DNA of 64,000 nt from Caproicibacter sp046707225 (GCF_046707225.1 NZ_JBJKOP010000036.1:310001-374000), one strand, 5' to 3'; positions 7,401 to 16,551 are shown, numbered from the stretch's first letter. The notes: generated by a model from the letters alone, not told the origin. A program made the numbers and translations.

Positions 7401-8324
7401 ATGAGCCAGGTGAAAGAAGGAAAGAAGCCGGTACAGGCGGAACGGAACGCGGATAAGCCGGAGTCGCAGGTCAAAGCCATGTGGGAAGCTTTAAAAACGA
7501 ACAAGGCTGCGATTGCGGGAATGTATCTCATCCTGATTCTTACCGTTGTCGCGGTTGTTGTCTGGGCCAGCGAACTGATGGGAATGCGGATTCTGCCGTA
7601 CGACCCGAATGATTCCGATTTATCCCAGAGCTTTGTCGCGCCCAACAGCCAACACTGGTTCGGAACAGACCAATTAGGCCGCGACATTTTCAGCCGTGTA
7701 CTTGACGGAACCAAAATTTCGCTGTTCGTCGGAATTGCGGCGGTTGCGATTTCCATGACCATAGGCGTCGTTTTTGGTTCCATAGCGGGATATCGCGGCG
7801 GGAAGACGGACACGATTATTATGCGCTTTATGGATATGATGCTTGCGATTCCTTCCATTCTGCTTGCCATTGCCTTTATGGCGGCGTTGGGAAAGGGAAT
7901 CGACAAGGCGATTATCGCGATCGGTCTGGTTTCAATCCCGGAGTATGCCCGTATCATCCGCGGCAGTATTCTTTCCGCGAAAGAAAACGATTATGTTCAG
8001 GCGGCTCGGGTCATCGGCAACAATGATTACAGCATTATATTTAAACATATTCTGCCTAATGTTGTGTCTTCCATCGTGGTTCGCGCGACGCTTGGGGTTT
8101 CCTCCGCCATTCTGGATACGGCCGCCCTTGGTTTTCTGGGGCTAGGCGTTCAGCCGCCCTACGCCGAATGGGGCGATATGCTGGGCAGGGCGCGTGGATT
8201 TATTTTTTCCGCTCCTTACACACTGGTCTTTCCCGGTGTGGCAATTACGATTACGGTTCTGGCGTTTAACTTGTTCGGCGACGGACTTCGTGATGCGCTT
8301 GACCCAAAGTCCAGATTAAGATAA
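7401..8324 (+). CDS. peptide ABC transporter permease (OppC/DppC type)
   Basis: Second permease subunit, 307 residues. A charged N-terminal tail precedes the first helix (about residues 38-58). The OppC-family periplasmic phrase FGTDQLGRDIFSRVLDGTKIS follows. The EAA loop NDYVQAARVIGNNDYSIIFK lies near residue 200 and the conserved end is LFGDGLRDALDPKSRLR. AAGGAGGGG sits 10 nt before the ATG, straddling the stop of the first permease. It forms the translocation pore with the preceding gene product. Confidence 0.94.
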   Translation: MSQVKEGKKPVQAERNADKPESQVKAMWEALKTNKAAIAGMYLILILTVVAVVVWASELMGMRILPYDPNDSDLSQSFVAPNSQHWFGTDQLGRDIFSRVLDGTKISLFVGIAAVAISMTIGVVFGSIAGYRGGKTDTIIMRFMDMMLAIPSILLAIAFMAALGKGIDKAIIAIGLVSIPEYARIIRGSILSAKENDYVQAARVIGNNDYSIIFKHILPNVVSSIVVRATLGVSSAILDTAALGFLGLGVQPPYAEWGDMLGRARGFIFSAPYTLVFPGVAITITVLAFNLFGDGLRDALDPKSRLR

Positions 8325-8338
8325 GGCGGTACGGAATC

Positions 8339-9325
8339 ATGTTGCTTGAAGTGAACCATTTAAAAACGGATTTTAAACTGAAAAAGGGAATTGTGCACGC
8401 TGTGAACGACGTCAGTTTCGGCATTGAAAAAGGAGAAATCCTTGCGATTGTAGGAGAATCCGGTTCCGGAAAAAGCGTAACCTCGCTTTCCGTCATGGGA
8501 CTTTTGCAGGAGCCCGGCAAAGTCGTGGATGGCGAGATTTTGTATAAAGGCGAAGATCTTTTGAAAAAGAGCGAAAAGGAACTTCAAAAGATCCGCGGGG
8601 ATCAGATTTCGATGATCTTTCAGGAGCCGATGACCTCGTTGAATCCGGTCTATCGAATCAAGGACCAGATTATTGAAAGTATTATGACCCACATGAAGCT
8701 GTCCCAGAAAAAAGCGCTTGCCCGTACGGTTGAAATGCTGAAAACAGTCGGCATTCCTTCCCCCGGGCAGCGCGCCAATGATTATCCGCACCAGATGAGC
8801 GGAGGCATGCGCCAGCGTGTTATGATCGCGATGGCGCTGGCCTGCAATCCGGAGCTGCTGATTGCCGACGAGCCGACAACCGCTCTGGACGTGACGATCC
8901 AGGCTCAGATTCTCGAGCTGTTATATTCGTTGCGTGAGAAATTTAATATGGCCGTTCTGCTGATTACGCACGATCTCGGCGTTGTTGCGGAGGCTGCGGA
9001 TCGCGTTATCGTCATGTACTGCGGTCAGATTATGGAAGAAGCGGATGTAAAAAGCCTGTTCGCGAATCCGATGCATCCGTATACGCTTGGGCTTCTTAAC
9101 TCGATTCCGCGAATTGAGGACGAAAGCGGGGAACGGCTTTATATGATCAAAGGTATGGTTCCAAATCCGTTACATATGCCTCAGGGCTGTCCGTTTTCCG
9201 ATCGCTGTGACCGCTGCATGGAACGGTGTACCCTTGAAATGCCGGAACTGAAAGAAGTGGGCGGGCATCAGGTGCGCTGTTTCCTCTACAATCAGGAAGC
9301 CGGAAAGGAGGCGGAGAACCGGTGA
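8339..9325 (+). CDS. peptide ABC transporter ATP-binding protein (OppD/DppD type)
   Basis: Cytoplasmic ATPase of 328 residues. It has Walker A GESGSGKS, signature MSGGMRQRV, Walker B LLIADEPTTALDVT and the H-loop ITHDLGVV. The C-terminal 80 residues hold the Opp/Dpp-specific extension with a four-Cys pattern (CPFSDRCDRCMERC ... RCF), which in relatives binds an Fe-S cluster or stabilises the fold. It pairs with the following ATPase; their genes overlap by 4 nt (GTGA). Confidence 0.95.
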   Translation: MLLEVNHLKTDFKLKKGIVHAVNDVSFGIEKGEILAIVGESGSGKSVTSLSVMGLLQEPGKVVDGEILYKGEDLLKKSEKELQKIRGDQISMIFQEPMTSLNPVYRIKDQIIESIMTHMKLSQKKALARTVEMLKTVGIPSPGQRANDYPHQMSGGMRQRVMIAMALACNPELLIADEPTTALDVTIQAQILELLYSLREKFNMAVLLITHDLGVVAEAADRVIVMYCGQIMEEADVKSLFANPMHPYTLGLLNSIPRIEDESGERLYMIKGMVPNPLHMPQGCPFSDRCDRCMERCTLEMPELKEVGGHQVRCFLYNQEAGKEAENR

Positions 9326-10314
9326 GCGATACTTTAGTGGAGATTCAGAATCTGTCAAAGCACTTTACTGTGGAAACCAATTTCTTTGGAAAGCCGACCT
9401 CCGTACTGAAGGCGGTGGAGGATGTTTCCTTCACAATTCAAAAGGGCGAGGCGTTTGGCCTTGTCGGGGAATCAGGGTGCGGAAAAACCACGCTTGGAAA
9501 AATGCTGGTAAACCTTTACCGGCCGAGTTCCGGGAAGATTTTGTACGACGGAACGGACCTGACCGCGCTGAACGAGAAAGAACGCAGGAAGTACTGCAAG
9601 GATATCCAGCTGATTTTTCAGGACCCCTATGCTTCCCTGAATCCAAGGATGACGGTCGGTGACATTATTGCGGAACCGATCCGGATTAATCATCTGCTGC
9701 CGGAGGGCAAAGTGGAAGACCGTGTGATTGAACTGCTTAACTGCGTCGGTCTTGCACAGCATCAGCGCAACCGCTTTCCCTATGAGTTTTCCGGCGGTCA
9801 GCGCCAGCGCGTCGGAATTGCGAGAGCGCTCGCCGCAAATCCAAAGCTGATTGTATGCGACGAACCTGTTTCAGCGTTGGACGTATCCATTCAGGCACAG
9901 GTACTGAACCTTCTGGACGATCTGAAAGATGAGTTTGGGCTGACTTACCTGTTCATTGCACACGGGCTGAACGTGGTCAAACATATCAGCGACCGGGTCG
10001 GCGTCATGTACCTGGGAAAAATGTTGGAAATCGCCCCCAAAAAGGAGCTGTATTCCAATGCGCTTCATCCATATACCAAAGCACTTCTTTCGGCAATTCC
10101 ACTCATTGATCCTACAAAGAAGAAAGAGCGCATCATTTTGCAGGGAGAGGTTCCAAGCCCGATCAATCCTCCGTCCGGGTGTCGTTTTTGTACCCGGTGC
10201 AGTCGGGTCATGGATATTTGCCATCAAGTAACACCGGAGCTGAAAGAGATTATGCCGGGACATTATACGGCATGCCATCTGTACGACGAGCAAAACACAT
10301 CGGGGCAACAATAA
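9322..10314 (+). CDS. peptide ABC transporter ATP-binding protein (OppF/DppF type)
   Basis: Second ATPase, 330 residues, with a GTG start overlapping the previous stop. Motifs are GESGCGKTTLGK, FSGGQRQRVGIARALA, VCDEPVSALDVS and the oligopeptide-transporter C-terminal extension with CRFCTRCSRVMDIC. The H-loop reads AHGLNVV, where most family members have SHDL: the usual Asp after His is Gly, but the catalytic His is kept. Last gene of the operon; an intrinsic terminator begins at its stop codon. Confidence 0.94.
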   Translation: MSDTLVEIQNLSKHFTVETNFFGKPTSVLKAVEDVSFTIQKGEAFGLVGESGCGKTTLGKMLVNLYRPSSGKILYDGTDLTALNEKERRKYCKDIQLIFQDPYASLNPRMTVGDIIAEPIRINHLLPEGKVEDRVIELLNCVGLAQHQRNRFPYEFSGGQRQRVGIARALAANPKLIVCDEPVSALDVSIQAQVLNLLDDLKDEFGLTYLFIAHGLNVVKHISDRVGVMYLGKMLEIAPKKELYSNALHPYTKALLSAIPLIDPTKKKERIILQGEVPSPINPPSGCRFCTRCSRVMDICHQVTPELKEIMPGHYTACHLYDEQNTSGQQ

Positions 10315-10358
10315 ATAAGAACAGCGTCCGCTTAGTTCGGACGCTGTTCTTATTTTAT
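10314..10358 (+). terminator. intrinsic terminator of the peptide-transporter operon
   Basis: AATAAGAACAGCGTCCG (10314-10330) and its exact complement (10338-10354), 7-nt loop, then a T-rich tail. The A-rich opposite side lets it also serve the convergent MFS gene. Confidence 0.85.
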
Positions 10359-10413
10359 ATAATTGGTGAGGAATAAAGGCTTTTGATTTTGGGCGCAGCT
10401 GCAATAAAATTTA

Positions 10414-11790
10414 TTAGGATTCCGGAAGCTTCGCGTCGCGCAGGAAAGAAGAAGAGAGTATCCCCAATAGCGCCACTGCGATTCCCACTTGAAATACACG
10501 GTTGACTCCGGAAATTTCCCATCCGATCACATTTCGTGCTGTCAGGACTGTTCCAAAAAATGCGCTCCCGGTTGCCGTCCCGATATTTCGAAAAAGGGTT
10601 ACGGCGGATGTTACTGAGCCGATCCGACATTTGGAGACTGAATTCTGCGCGTTGACATTTCCTACAGGCATATTCATTCCAACGCCCCAACCCATGATAA
10701 CGGCATTCAAGATCAAAACGGAGTAACCGGTTGACTTGTCCATGACGGAAAATCGCCACATGCTGAAACCGATTAAGCAAAAACCGATCAATGACCAGAT
10801 GCGGTACTGATTGGTCCGGGAAATCAATCGCCCAACGATGTTTGCGGCAAGGACCAGGCTGACCATCATCGGCGCCAGCACCAAGCCCGAATCGGTTGCG
10901 CTCATCTTAAGAATATTCTGTTCAAAATAAGGCAGATAAACGACTGCGCCGATTAAACTCATCTGGTTAAAGAACGATAAGGCCAGCGCCATGTTGATTC
11001 TGCGGTCGGTAAAATATGCAGAGGGAAGAACGGGATTTTTTGCCCGGCGCTGCAAAAGGATGAAGATCAGAAGCATCAGGGCGGCAAAAACCGCCATTCC
11101 AACGATCCACGGCGAGTTCCAGGGCAGCACGGCTCCGGCAAGGCTGAGGGAAGTCAGAACCGGGAATAAAATCAGAGCAAGGACAATCATGCCGGAAAGA
11201 TCGGTCTTTTGTTTTGAATCCGGCCGATTGCCAGGCAGTGTGAAAAACAAAGCGAGAAAAGCAAAGACGCCAATCGGCAGATTGATATAAAAAATCCATC
11301 TCCAGCCAAACCGGTCGGAAAGGAAGCCGCCGGTCACCGGGCCGATCAGATTAGCGAGACCGTACATGGAAGACACGATTCCCGTATATTTTCCGCGCTC
11401 TGCCGGCGGAAACAGGTCCGCAATGATCGTAAAGACTCCCGCTACGATGATGCCGCCGCCTGTTCCCTGCAATGCCCGGAATAAAATCAGTTCCGTCATG
11501 TTCCCAGATATTCCGCACAGAGCGGAACCGGACAGAAACAGGGCAATCCCGCAGAGGAAAACCGGTTTGTGTCCCTGAAGATCAGAAATGGCCCCGGAAA
11601 TCGGAATTGCAATCGTTGAAAACAGAAGATAGGAAGTAAAGGGCCAGGCGTAATAGTCTTTTCCTCCGATATCTTCCACAATTTTTTTCATGGCAGTGCT
11701 GAAAATAGTGGAGTCCATTGCATAGATCAGCAGGCTCGCCATTAAGCCGGCAAAAATCGGAATCAGATGCTTGATCCTTGTTTGATTCAA
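10414..11790 (-). CDS. MFS drug efflux transporter, DHA2/EmrB-QacA type
   Basis: An integral membrane protein of 458 residues with about 13-14 hydrophobic helices. The first helix has the DHA2 motif LIYAMDSTIFSTAMKKI (motif D1 equivalent). GAISDLQGHKPVFLCGI is the MFS motif A loop, and GLANLIGPVTGGFLSDRFGWRWIFYINLPIG is motif C plus the DHA2 hallmark. It likely exports toxic organic compounds by proton antiport. Translation starts at TTG 11790, with AGGAG 9-10 nt upstream. It lies downstream of, and in the same direction as, a PadR regulator, the usual arrangement of PadR-controlled efflux pumps. Confidence 0.9.
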   Translation of the reverse strand: MNQTRIKHLIPIFAGLMASLLIYAMDSTIFSTAMKKIVEDIGGKDYYAWPFTSYLLFSTIAIPISGAISDLQGHKPVFLCGIALFLSGSALCGISGNMTELILFRALQGTGGGIIVAGVFTIIADLFPPAERGKYTGIVSSMYGLANLIGPVTGGFLSDRFGWRWIFYINLPIGVFAFLALFFTLPGNRPDSKQKTDLSGMIVLALILFPVLTSLSLAGAVLPWNSPWIVGMAVFAALMLLIFILLQRRAKNPVLPSAYFTDRRINMALALSFFNQMSLIGAVVYLPYFEQNILKMSATDSGLVLAPMMVSLVLAANIVGRLISRTNQYRIWSLIGFCLIGFSMWRFSVMDKSTGYSVLILNAVIMGWGVGMNMPVGNVNAQNSVSKCRIGSVTSAVTLFRNIGTATGSAFFGTVLTARNVIGWEISGVNRVFQVGIAVALLGILSSSFLRDAKLPES

Positions 11791-11821
11791 TCGTATTCAC
11801 TCCTATATAATATATTAATAT

Positions 11822-11830
11822 AAAGTATAC
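11822..11830 (-). promoter_or_regulatory. candidate PadR operator half, regulator-pump gap
   Basis: AAAGTATAC at 11822-11830, in the gap between the regulator gene and the pump gene, contains the palindrome GTATAC. The reverse complement occurs at 12394-12402 in the regulator's own promoter. Two copies flanking a PadR gene suggest a binding site. Confidence 0.4.
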
Positions 11831-11846
11831 TAATTTAGCAAAAAAA

Positions 11847-12374
11847 TCAGGAGTCCTCCTCCTTCATTTTTTTCAGATAATTTTCGGTCCAATTACAGAA
11901 AAGCTGATACATGTCGCGGTAAAGCCCTATGATTGCGTTTGCTTCAGGAAGGCTTTCTTTTTCTTTGAGAGATTCGGCTAAATAATACTGAGAATTGTTC
12001 AGGTTATCAAGCAGTTCTTCCAACACGCGTATGGAATCTGCATGATTTAGTTTGTTCAGATGGGCGATCAGGGTAGCGAAGTCAATGTAGACGGTTCCCG
12101 GATTTTGTGCCAAATGTTCCATTAAGGACACGAAATACTTGCGTCCATTTTCGTTGACCGTATAGACGGTCTTTTCCGGCATCTCGCCATCCCGAACGAC
12201 TTCAGCGTCCAGATATCCGCGACGATGGAGATTTACAAGGTTTTTATAGATGGCGGGTGTGCTGATTTTAGTCCAGCGACGAATATTCATGGATTCCATT
12301 TTCTTCTTCATCTCATAAGCGTTTAAAGGCTTTTTTAACAGAATGCCAAGAAGCATGATGTTTACTGTTGACAT
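11847..12374 (-). CDS. PadR-family transcriptional regulator
   Basis: DNA-binding repressor of 175 residues. The winged helix is in residues 1-85 (MLLGILLKKPLNAYEMKKKM ... STPAIYKNLVNLHRRGYLDA ... KTVYTVNENGRKYF), the classical PadR N-terminus, and a helical dimerisation domain follows. I place the start at ATG 12374 because GGGAG lies about 10 nt upstream; an in-frame ATC-containing extension to 12434 has no ribosome site. PadR proteins repress efflux pumps and release DNA on binding a phenolic or drug-like ligand. The adjacent MFS gene is the probable target, together with autoregulation through GTATAC-containing sites. Confidence 0.92.
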   Translation of the reverse strand: MSTVNIMLLGILLKKPLNAYEMKKKMESMNIRRWTKISTPAIYKNLVNLHRRGYLDAEVVRDGEMPEKTVYTVNENGRKYFVSLMEHLAQNPGTVYIDFATLIAHLNKLNHADSIRVLEELLDNLNNSQYYLAESLKEKESLPEANAIIGLYRDMYQLFCNWTENYLKKMKEEDS

Positions 12375-12393
12375 AAGGTGGTCTCCCTTTATG

Positions 12394-12402
12394 GTATACT
12401 TT
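12394..12402 (-). promoter_or_regulatory. candidate PadR operator half, padR promoter
   Basis: GTATACTTT on the plus strand (AAAGTATAC on the coding strand) 20-28 nt before the padR start, matching the 9-mer at 11822-11830 that lies before the pump gene. Confidence 0.4.
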
Positions 12403-12484
12403 ACACTACATTTAGGATAGGCCTTTTTGATCATAATGTCAATACCTTTTTATTCAATTGATTTAAACCCTCTGTAATCCTAAT

Positions 12485-12516
12485 TTAACGTAAATTTAAC
12501 ATCATTCAAATAAAAT
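12485..12516 (+). promoter_or_regulatory. Pho box and -10 element of the pstB-phoU-phoPR operon
   Basis: TTAACG (12485-12490), 5 nt, TTAACA (12496-12501) reproduces the 11-nt-period direct repeat TT(A/T/C)A(C/T)A bound by PhoP-type regulators in Firmicutes. A weaker third unit (GTAATC, 12474-12479) is in register. TAAAAT (12511-12516) follows 9 nt later and no -35 is needed, the geometry of a Pho-activated promoter. The operon it controls encodes PhoU and a two-component pair. Confidence 0.65.
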
Positions 12517-12599
12517 AAAAATGCACTTTTATGCCCGATTCTCATTTGGAATCGAACAATTCGGAATAAATCATCCGAAGAAAGGGTACATAAATCAGT

Positions 12600-13355
12600 A
12601 TGGAAATAAAATTGGTTTTAAAGGATCTCAATCTGTTCTACGGAGATTTTCAAGCACTAAAAAATATTTCGCTGGAAATTCCCAAAAATCAGGTCACCGC
12701 TTTTATCGGTCCCTCCGGCTGCGGAAAATCCACCTGCCTCAAAACGATCAATCGCATGAACGACCTGGTGGAGAACTGCCGGATTGAAGGATTAGTCGCG
12801 ATCGACGGCGAAGATATTTACAGTCCGCAAATGGACGTCACTTTACTTAGAAAGAGGGTTGGAATGGTATTTCAAACCCCGAACCCGTTTCCAATGACGC
12901 TGTATGACAATATAGCCTACGGTCCGAAAATTCATGGAATACGATCGAAAAAGCAGCTGGATGAAATCGTGGAACAGTCCCTTCGCAACGCCGCGCTGTG
13001 GGACGAGGTGAAGGACCGGCTGAAAAAGTCCGCGCTGGGCCTGTCGGGCGGGCAGCAGCAGCGGCTTTGCATTGCAAGGGCCCTTGCGGTGGAGCCGGAA
13101 GTGATTTTGATGGATGAACCGACCAGCGCGCTCGACCCGATTTCAACGCTGAAAATTGAGGACCTGATGGATGATCTGAGAAAAAAATATACGGTCATTA
13201 TTGTGACTCACAATATGCAGCAGGCCGCCAGAATCGCGGACAGAACCGCGTTTTTCCTGCTTGGAGAGATCGTGGAATACACCGACACGGTCGAAATGTT
13301 TAACCGGCCGAAGGATGAGCGGACGGAACGGTATATTACCGGCCGCTTCGGCTGA
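12600..13355 (+). CDS. pstB: phosphate ABC transporter ATP-binding protein PstB
   Basis: A 251-residue ATPase of the high-affinity phosphate importer. It is recognised by LNLFYGDFQALKNISLEI, Walker A GPSGCGKST, the PstB-specific VGMVFQTPNPFPMTLYDNIAYG, signature LSGGQQQRLCIARALA, Walker B VILMDEPTSALDP and the ending RTERYITGRFG. Unusually the permease and binding-protein genes pstS, pstC and pstA do not precede it; upstream is a divergent padR gene. Either they are elsewhere in the genome or this ATPase serves mainly in PhoU/PhoR signalling. It lies just after a Pho box. Confidence 0.95.
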   Translation: MEIKLVLKDLNLFYGDFQALKNISLEIPKNQVTAFIGPSGCGKSTCLKTINRMNDLVENCRIEGLVAIDGEDIYSPQMDVTLLRKRVGMVFQTPNPFPMTLYDNIAYGPKIHGIRSKKQLDEIVEQSLRNAALWDEVKDRLKKSALGLSGGQQQRLCIARALAVEPEVILMDEPTSALDPISTLKIEDLMDDLRKKYTVIIVTHNMQQAARIADRTAFFLLGEIVEYTDTVEMFNRPKDERTERYITGRFG

Positions 13356-13400
13356 CTTGCTTTTTTGCGGCTTTCAGTGATACTATAAGGAGGATGAACC

Positions 13401-14066
13401 ATGCCGAGAAAAATATTTGACAGGGAATTGGAAGATCTGATCTCCAGAATGACGGAAATGGGCAATGCGGTGGACCGGAAAATAGAACAGACAATTTCCG
13501 CGTTAAAGACAATGGACCTTGAGCTTGCCGCTGAAGTTGCTGGTTCCGACAATGAAATTGACCGAATGGAGCACAGCATTGAAAAAAACTGCATGGAATT
13601 GATTTCTTTACAGCAGCCGATCGCCGGCGACCTTCGCATTATTGCCGCCTGTCTCAAAATTTTAACGGATATTGAGCGCGAAGCCGACCAGTGCGCGGAT
13701 ATCTGCGAAATTCTTACGGTGGGGGAGTTGAACAGGAACAGCCTGGCGACTGCGCATGTGGTTCAGATGCTGGAGACGGCCAGAAAAATGTTTCGCCGGT
13801 CGATGGATGTGTTTCTCAGCCGGGAAGTTGAAGAGGCAAGAGCCGTCTGCAGGGCGGATGACGAAGTTGATTCGATGTTCTCTAAGATTATTCTTGAGGT
13901 CTGTACAATTATCACGGAGAATCCGCAGAATGTCATGCGGGAAGTCGATCTTCTCTTCATCTCAAAATACGCGGAGCGTATGGGCGATCACGCGACCAAC
14001 ATTGCCGAATGGGTTATTTTTATGGAAACCGGAGTCCATCCCGATCTGAATGAGGGAGAATTATAA
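13401..14066 (+). CDS. phoU: phosphate signalling protein PhoU
   Basis: All-helical protein of 221 residues with two PhoU repeats (about residues 15-105 and 120-210). Each contains the metal-binding pattern EADQCADICEI and ERMGDHATNIAEW respectively, where E/D-xx-D/E ligands hold Fe or Mn clusters. It links PstB to the sensor kinase and keeps the kinase in phosphatase mode when phosphate is sufficient. It sits 45 nt after pstB with AAGGAGG before the ATG. Confidence 0.95.
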   Translation: MPRKIFDRELEDLISRMTEMGNAVDRKIEQTISALKTMDLELAAEVAGSDNEIDRMEHSIEKNCMELISLQQPIAGDLRIIAACLKILTDIEREADQCADICEILTVGELNRNSLATAHVVQMLETARKMFRRSMDVFLSREVEEARAVCRADDEVDSMFSKIILEVCTIITENPQNVMREVDLLFISKYAERMGDHATNIAEWVIFMETGVHPDLNEGEL

Positions 14067-14079
14067 GCGGGAGGGTACT

Positions 14080-14772
14080 ATGTCGCTGATTTATGTTGCC
14101 GACGATGAACCGAATATCAGAAACATTGTTTCAATCGGCCTGAAGGACAGCGGATTTGAAACGGAAGAGTTCGCGGACGGAACCTCCCTTCTGAACGAAG
14201 TGAGGAGAAAACGTCCGGATGCGATTGTTCTGGATTGGATGATGCCGCAGCCGGACGGACTGACGGTTTGCCGCATTTTGCGGGAAAACGAGGAGACTCA
14301 TTCCGTCCCGATTTTAATGCTGACGGCAAGAGGAGAGGAAATCGACCGGGTGCTCGGGCTTGAAATCGGGGCGGACGATTATATCGTGAAACCGTTCAGT
14401 ATTAAGGAGCTCTGCGCTCGCGTCAAGGCGGTTTTGCGCCGAACCGGCCGCAGGGAAGAACCGCGGGACGAAGTCTTTCGCCACGGTTCCCTTGTTGTGG
14501 ACGTACTGCGTCATCAGGTTTCACGCGACGGCAGGCCGATCGACCTGACCGCGAAGGAATTTGACCTTTTGGTCATGCTGATGAAAAACCGGGGAAGAGT
14601 GATGACGCGCGATTCCCTTCTGGACAAGGTCTGGGGTGTGGAATATTTCGGGGATACCCGAACGGTCGATGTTCATGTGCGCTATCTGCGCCAAAAAATA
14701 GAGGAAGACCCGGACTCTCCCGTTTGCATTCAGACAGTCCGGGGAGTCGGGTACCGATTTTCCGAGGATTGA
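14080..14772 (+). CDS. phosphate response regulator, PhoB/PhoP (OmpR) family
   Basis: A 230-residue response regulator. In the receiver domain (residues 1-118), the acidic pocket is DDE at 8-10, the phosphoacceptor is Asp52 in IVLDWMMPQPDG, with Thr in MLTARGEE and Lys in DYIVKPFS. The C-terminal winged helix (about 132-228) carries LTAKEFDLLVMLMKNRGRVMTR, RTVDVHVRYLRQKI and the final VRGVGYRFSED. GGGAGGGT is 5 nt before ATG 14080; an in-frame ATG at 14050 lies within phoU. It should activate the operon through the Pho box at 12485-12501. Confidence 0.92.
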   Translation: MSLIYVADDEPNIRNIVSIGLKDSGFETEEFADGTSLLNEVRRKRPDAIVLDWMMPQPDGLTVCRILRENEETHSVPILMLTARGEEIDRVLGLEIGADDYIVKPFSIKELCARVKAVLRRTGRREEPRDEVFRHGSLVVDVLRHQVSRDGRPIDLTAKEFDLLVMLMKNRGRVMTRDSLLDKVWGVEYFGDTRTVDVHVRYLRQKIEEDPDSPVCIQTVRGVGYRFSED

Positions 14773-14790
14773 CCGGAAGGGGGCCGCAAA

Positions 14791-16551
14791 TTGAAAAAAA
14801 GGCTGATTGCAATTAACGCGGTCATCGTGATTATCGGATTCACGGTAGCATTTACCATTGCGGGAATGAAGATACAAGCGCAGTACCGCATGGAATTTAC
14901 AAACCGTCTGGATACCGCCCTTGCAATTCTTCAGACGCGGAAAGAAGATATTTTGCAAAACCCAAAAACTGTCGCGGAGAATGTCGGCAAAGAGCTTTCC
15001 CAGTCCGGGCAGCAGATTCGGATCAGCATTATCGACCCGTCGGGGAAAGTAGTAGGGGACAGCGCAAAGGAAGAAATTGACCAGAACCACTTAACAAGGC
15101 CGGAAATCCAAGCGGCTCTGCACAGCGGCAGGGGATATGATACCAGAATGAGCGCAAGCGTTCAGCAGCGGTATTATTATGAGGCAATCTATCTTCCGGG
15201 CAACTTCTATCTGCGGGCGGCGCTGCCGACGGCGGAGCTGGATGCCGCGCTGAAACGCCTGTGGATGACGGCGCTGCTCAGCATGCTGCTGGGAATCGCG
15301 GTGGTCTGCGCTTTGACGGGATATTTGGTATACCGGGTGACGGAACCGCTTCAAAAGCTTTCGGCGGCTGCAAAACAGATTTCCGGCGGGGACTACTCCT
15401 GCCGGGTGGAGGGCAGTTTCCGGGACGAGGTGGGGGAACTTGCCCTCTCTTTCAACCGGATGGCGGAAAGTACGGAGAACGCGGTCGCACAGCTGAAAAG
15501 CCAGCAAAAGCAGCTGGAAGGCGTGCTTCAGGGAATGAACGACGGGGTGATCGCCGCCTCGAAGGACGGTATGATTCTGTTCATGAACCAGAGCGCGGGC
15601 CGGTTGCTTAAAAACCCCTCCATATCCGCGGGAAGAAAGCTGGAGGGCAGCCTGCTGATTAACCGGATCGCCGAAAGGATGAAAGCGGCCCTTCAGGGCG
15701 ATTCCTTCGACAAGCAGAATATTGAGACCGAGGACGGAAAGCAGTATGCCGTTTATACGGCGGTGATTCCGGGGCAGAGAGACGCCGCCGCGCTGGCGGT
15801 AATTACGGATGAAACCAGAATCCGTAAGCTGGAGCGCCTGAGGAGCGAATTCGTCGCAAATGTCACGCACGAGCTGAAAACTCCGCTGACTTCGATCCGC
15901 GGCAGCATCGAGCTTTTAAAAAGTACAAACCGGGATGAAAAAACGCGGCTTTACTTTTATGACGTTCTGGATATTGAAGCGGAACGGCTTCAGCACCTGA
16001 TCGACGATATGCTCGTTTTATCACAGATTGAAAACGCGAAAGAAGATCCGTCGGCCCGCCCGTGCGTGGTGGCGGACGCGGTGGAAAACTGTATTTCACG
16101 TTTAAGGCCGGTCGCGGAGAAATCCGGAATTTCCGTTCAGATGCAGGTGGATCCTTCTCTGATTGTATCCTGTTCCCCAACCAGACTGGAGCAGCTCATA
16201 GGCAATTTGATTGAAAACGCCATTAAATATAATCGCCCGGACGGACGGGTCGATATTATTGGCGTGCGGCAGAGAAAAACAGCGGTCATTCGCGTGAAAG
16301 ACACCGGAATCGGAATTGCGCCGGAACATTTCGGAAGGCTGTTTGAACGTTTTTACCGTGTGGATGCCAGCAGGTCCAGGGAAATCGGCGGTACAGGCCT
16401 CGGCCTTTCCATTGTGAAGCACCTGGCCGTTTTGTATGGCGGAGAAGTGGGCGTGGAAAGTCAGGCGGGAAAAGGAAGCATTTTTACCGTCAGGCTTCCT
16501 CTTGCGCAGGATGGGTCGGAGAAAGGCGCTTTACAGCCGATAGGAGACTGA
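14791..16551 (+). CDS. phosphate sensor histidine kinase, PhoR type
   Basis: Membrane kinase of 586 residues with a TTG start behind GGAAGGGGG. TM1 is about 4-26, followed by an extracytoplasmic domain of about 130 residues and TM2 about 157-178. HAMP (YRVTEPLQKLSAAAKQI), a PAS domain (GVLQGMNDGVIAASKDGMIL) and HisKA with the phospho-His in FVANVTHELKTPLTSIRG follow. The ATP-binding domain has the N box NLIENAIKYN, G1 DTGIGIAPEHFGRLFERFYR and G2 GGTGLGLSIVKHL. The layout is that of Firmicutes PhoR/WalK-type kinases. Neighbouring PhoU and PstB identify the phosphate pathway. Confidence 0.9.
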   Translation: MKKRLIAINAVIVIIGFTVAFTIAGMKIQAQYRMEFTNRLDTALAILQTRKEDILQNPKTVAENVGKELSQSGQQIRISIIDPSGKVVGDSAKEEIDQNHLTRPEIQAALHSGRGYDTRMSASVQQRYYYEAIYLPGNFYLRAALPTAELDAALKRLWMTALLSMLLGIAVVCALTGYLVYRVTEPLQKLSAAAKQISGGDYSCRVEGSFRDEVGELALSFNRMAESTENAVAQLKSQQKQLEGVLQGMNDGVIAASKDGMILFMNQSAGRLLKNPSISAGRKLEGSLLINRIAERMKAALQGDSFDKQNIETEDGKQYAVYTAVIPGQRDAAALAVITDETRIRKLERLRSEFVANVTHELKTPLTSIRGSIELLKSTNRDEKTRLYFYDVLDIEAERLQHLIDDMLVLSQIENAKEDPSARPCVVADAVENCISRLRPVAEKSGISVQMQVDPSLIVSCSPTRLEQLIGNLIENAIKYNRPDGRVDIIGVRQRKTAVIRVKDTGIGIAPEHFGRLFERFYRVDASRSREIGGTGLGLSIVKHLAVLYGGEVGVESQAGKGSIFTVRLPLAQDGSEKGALQPIGD

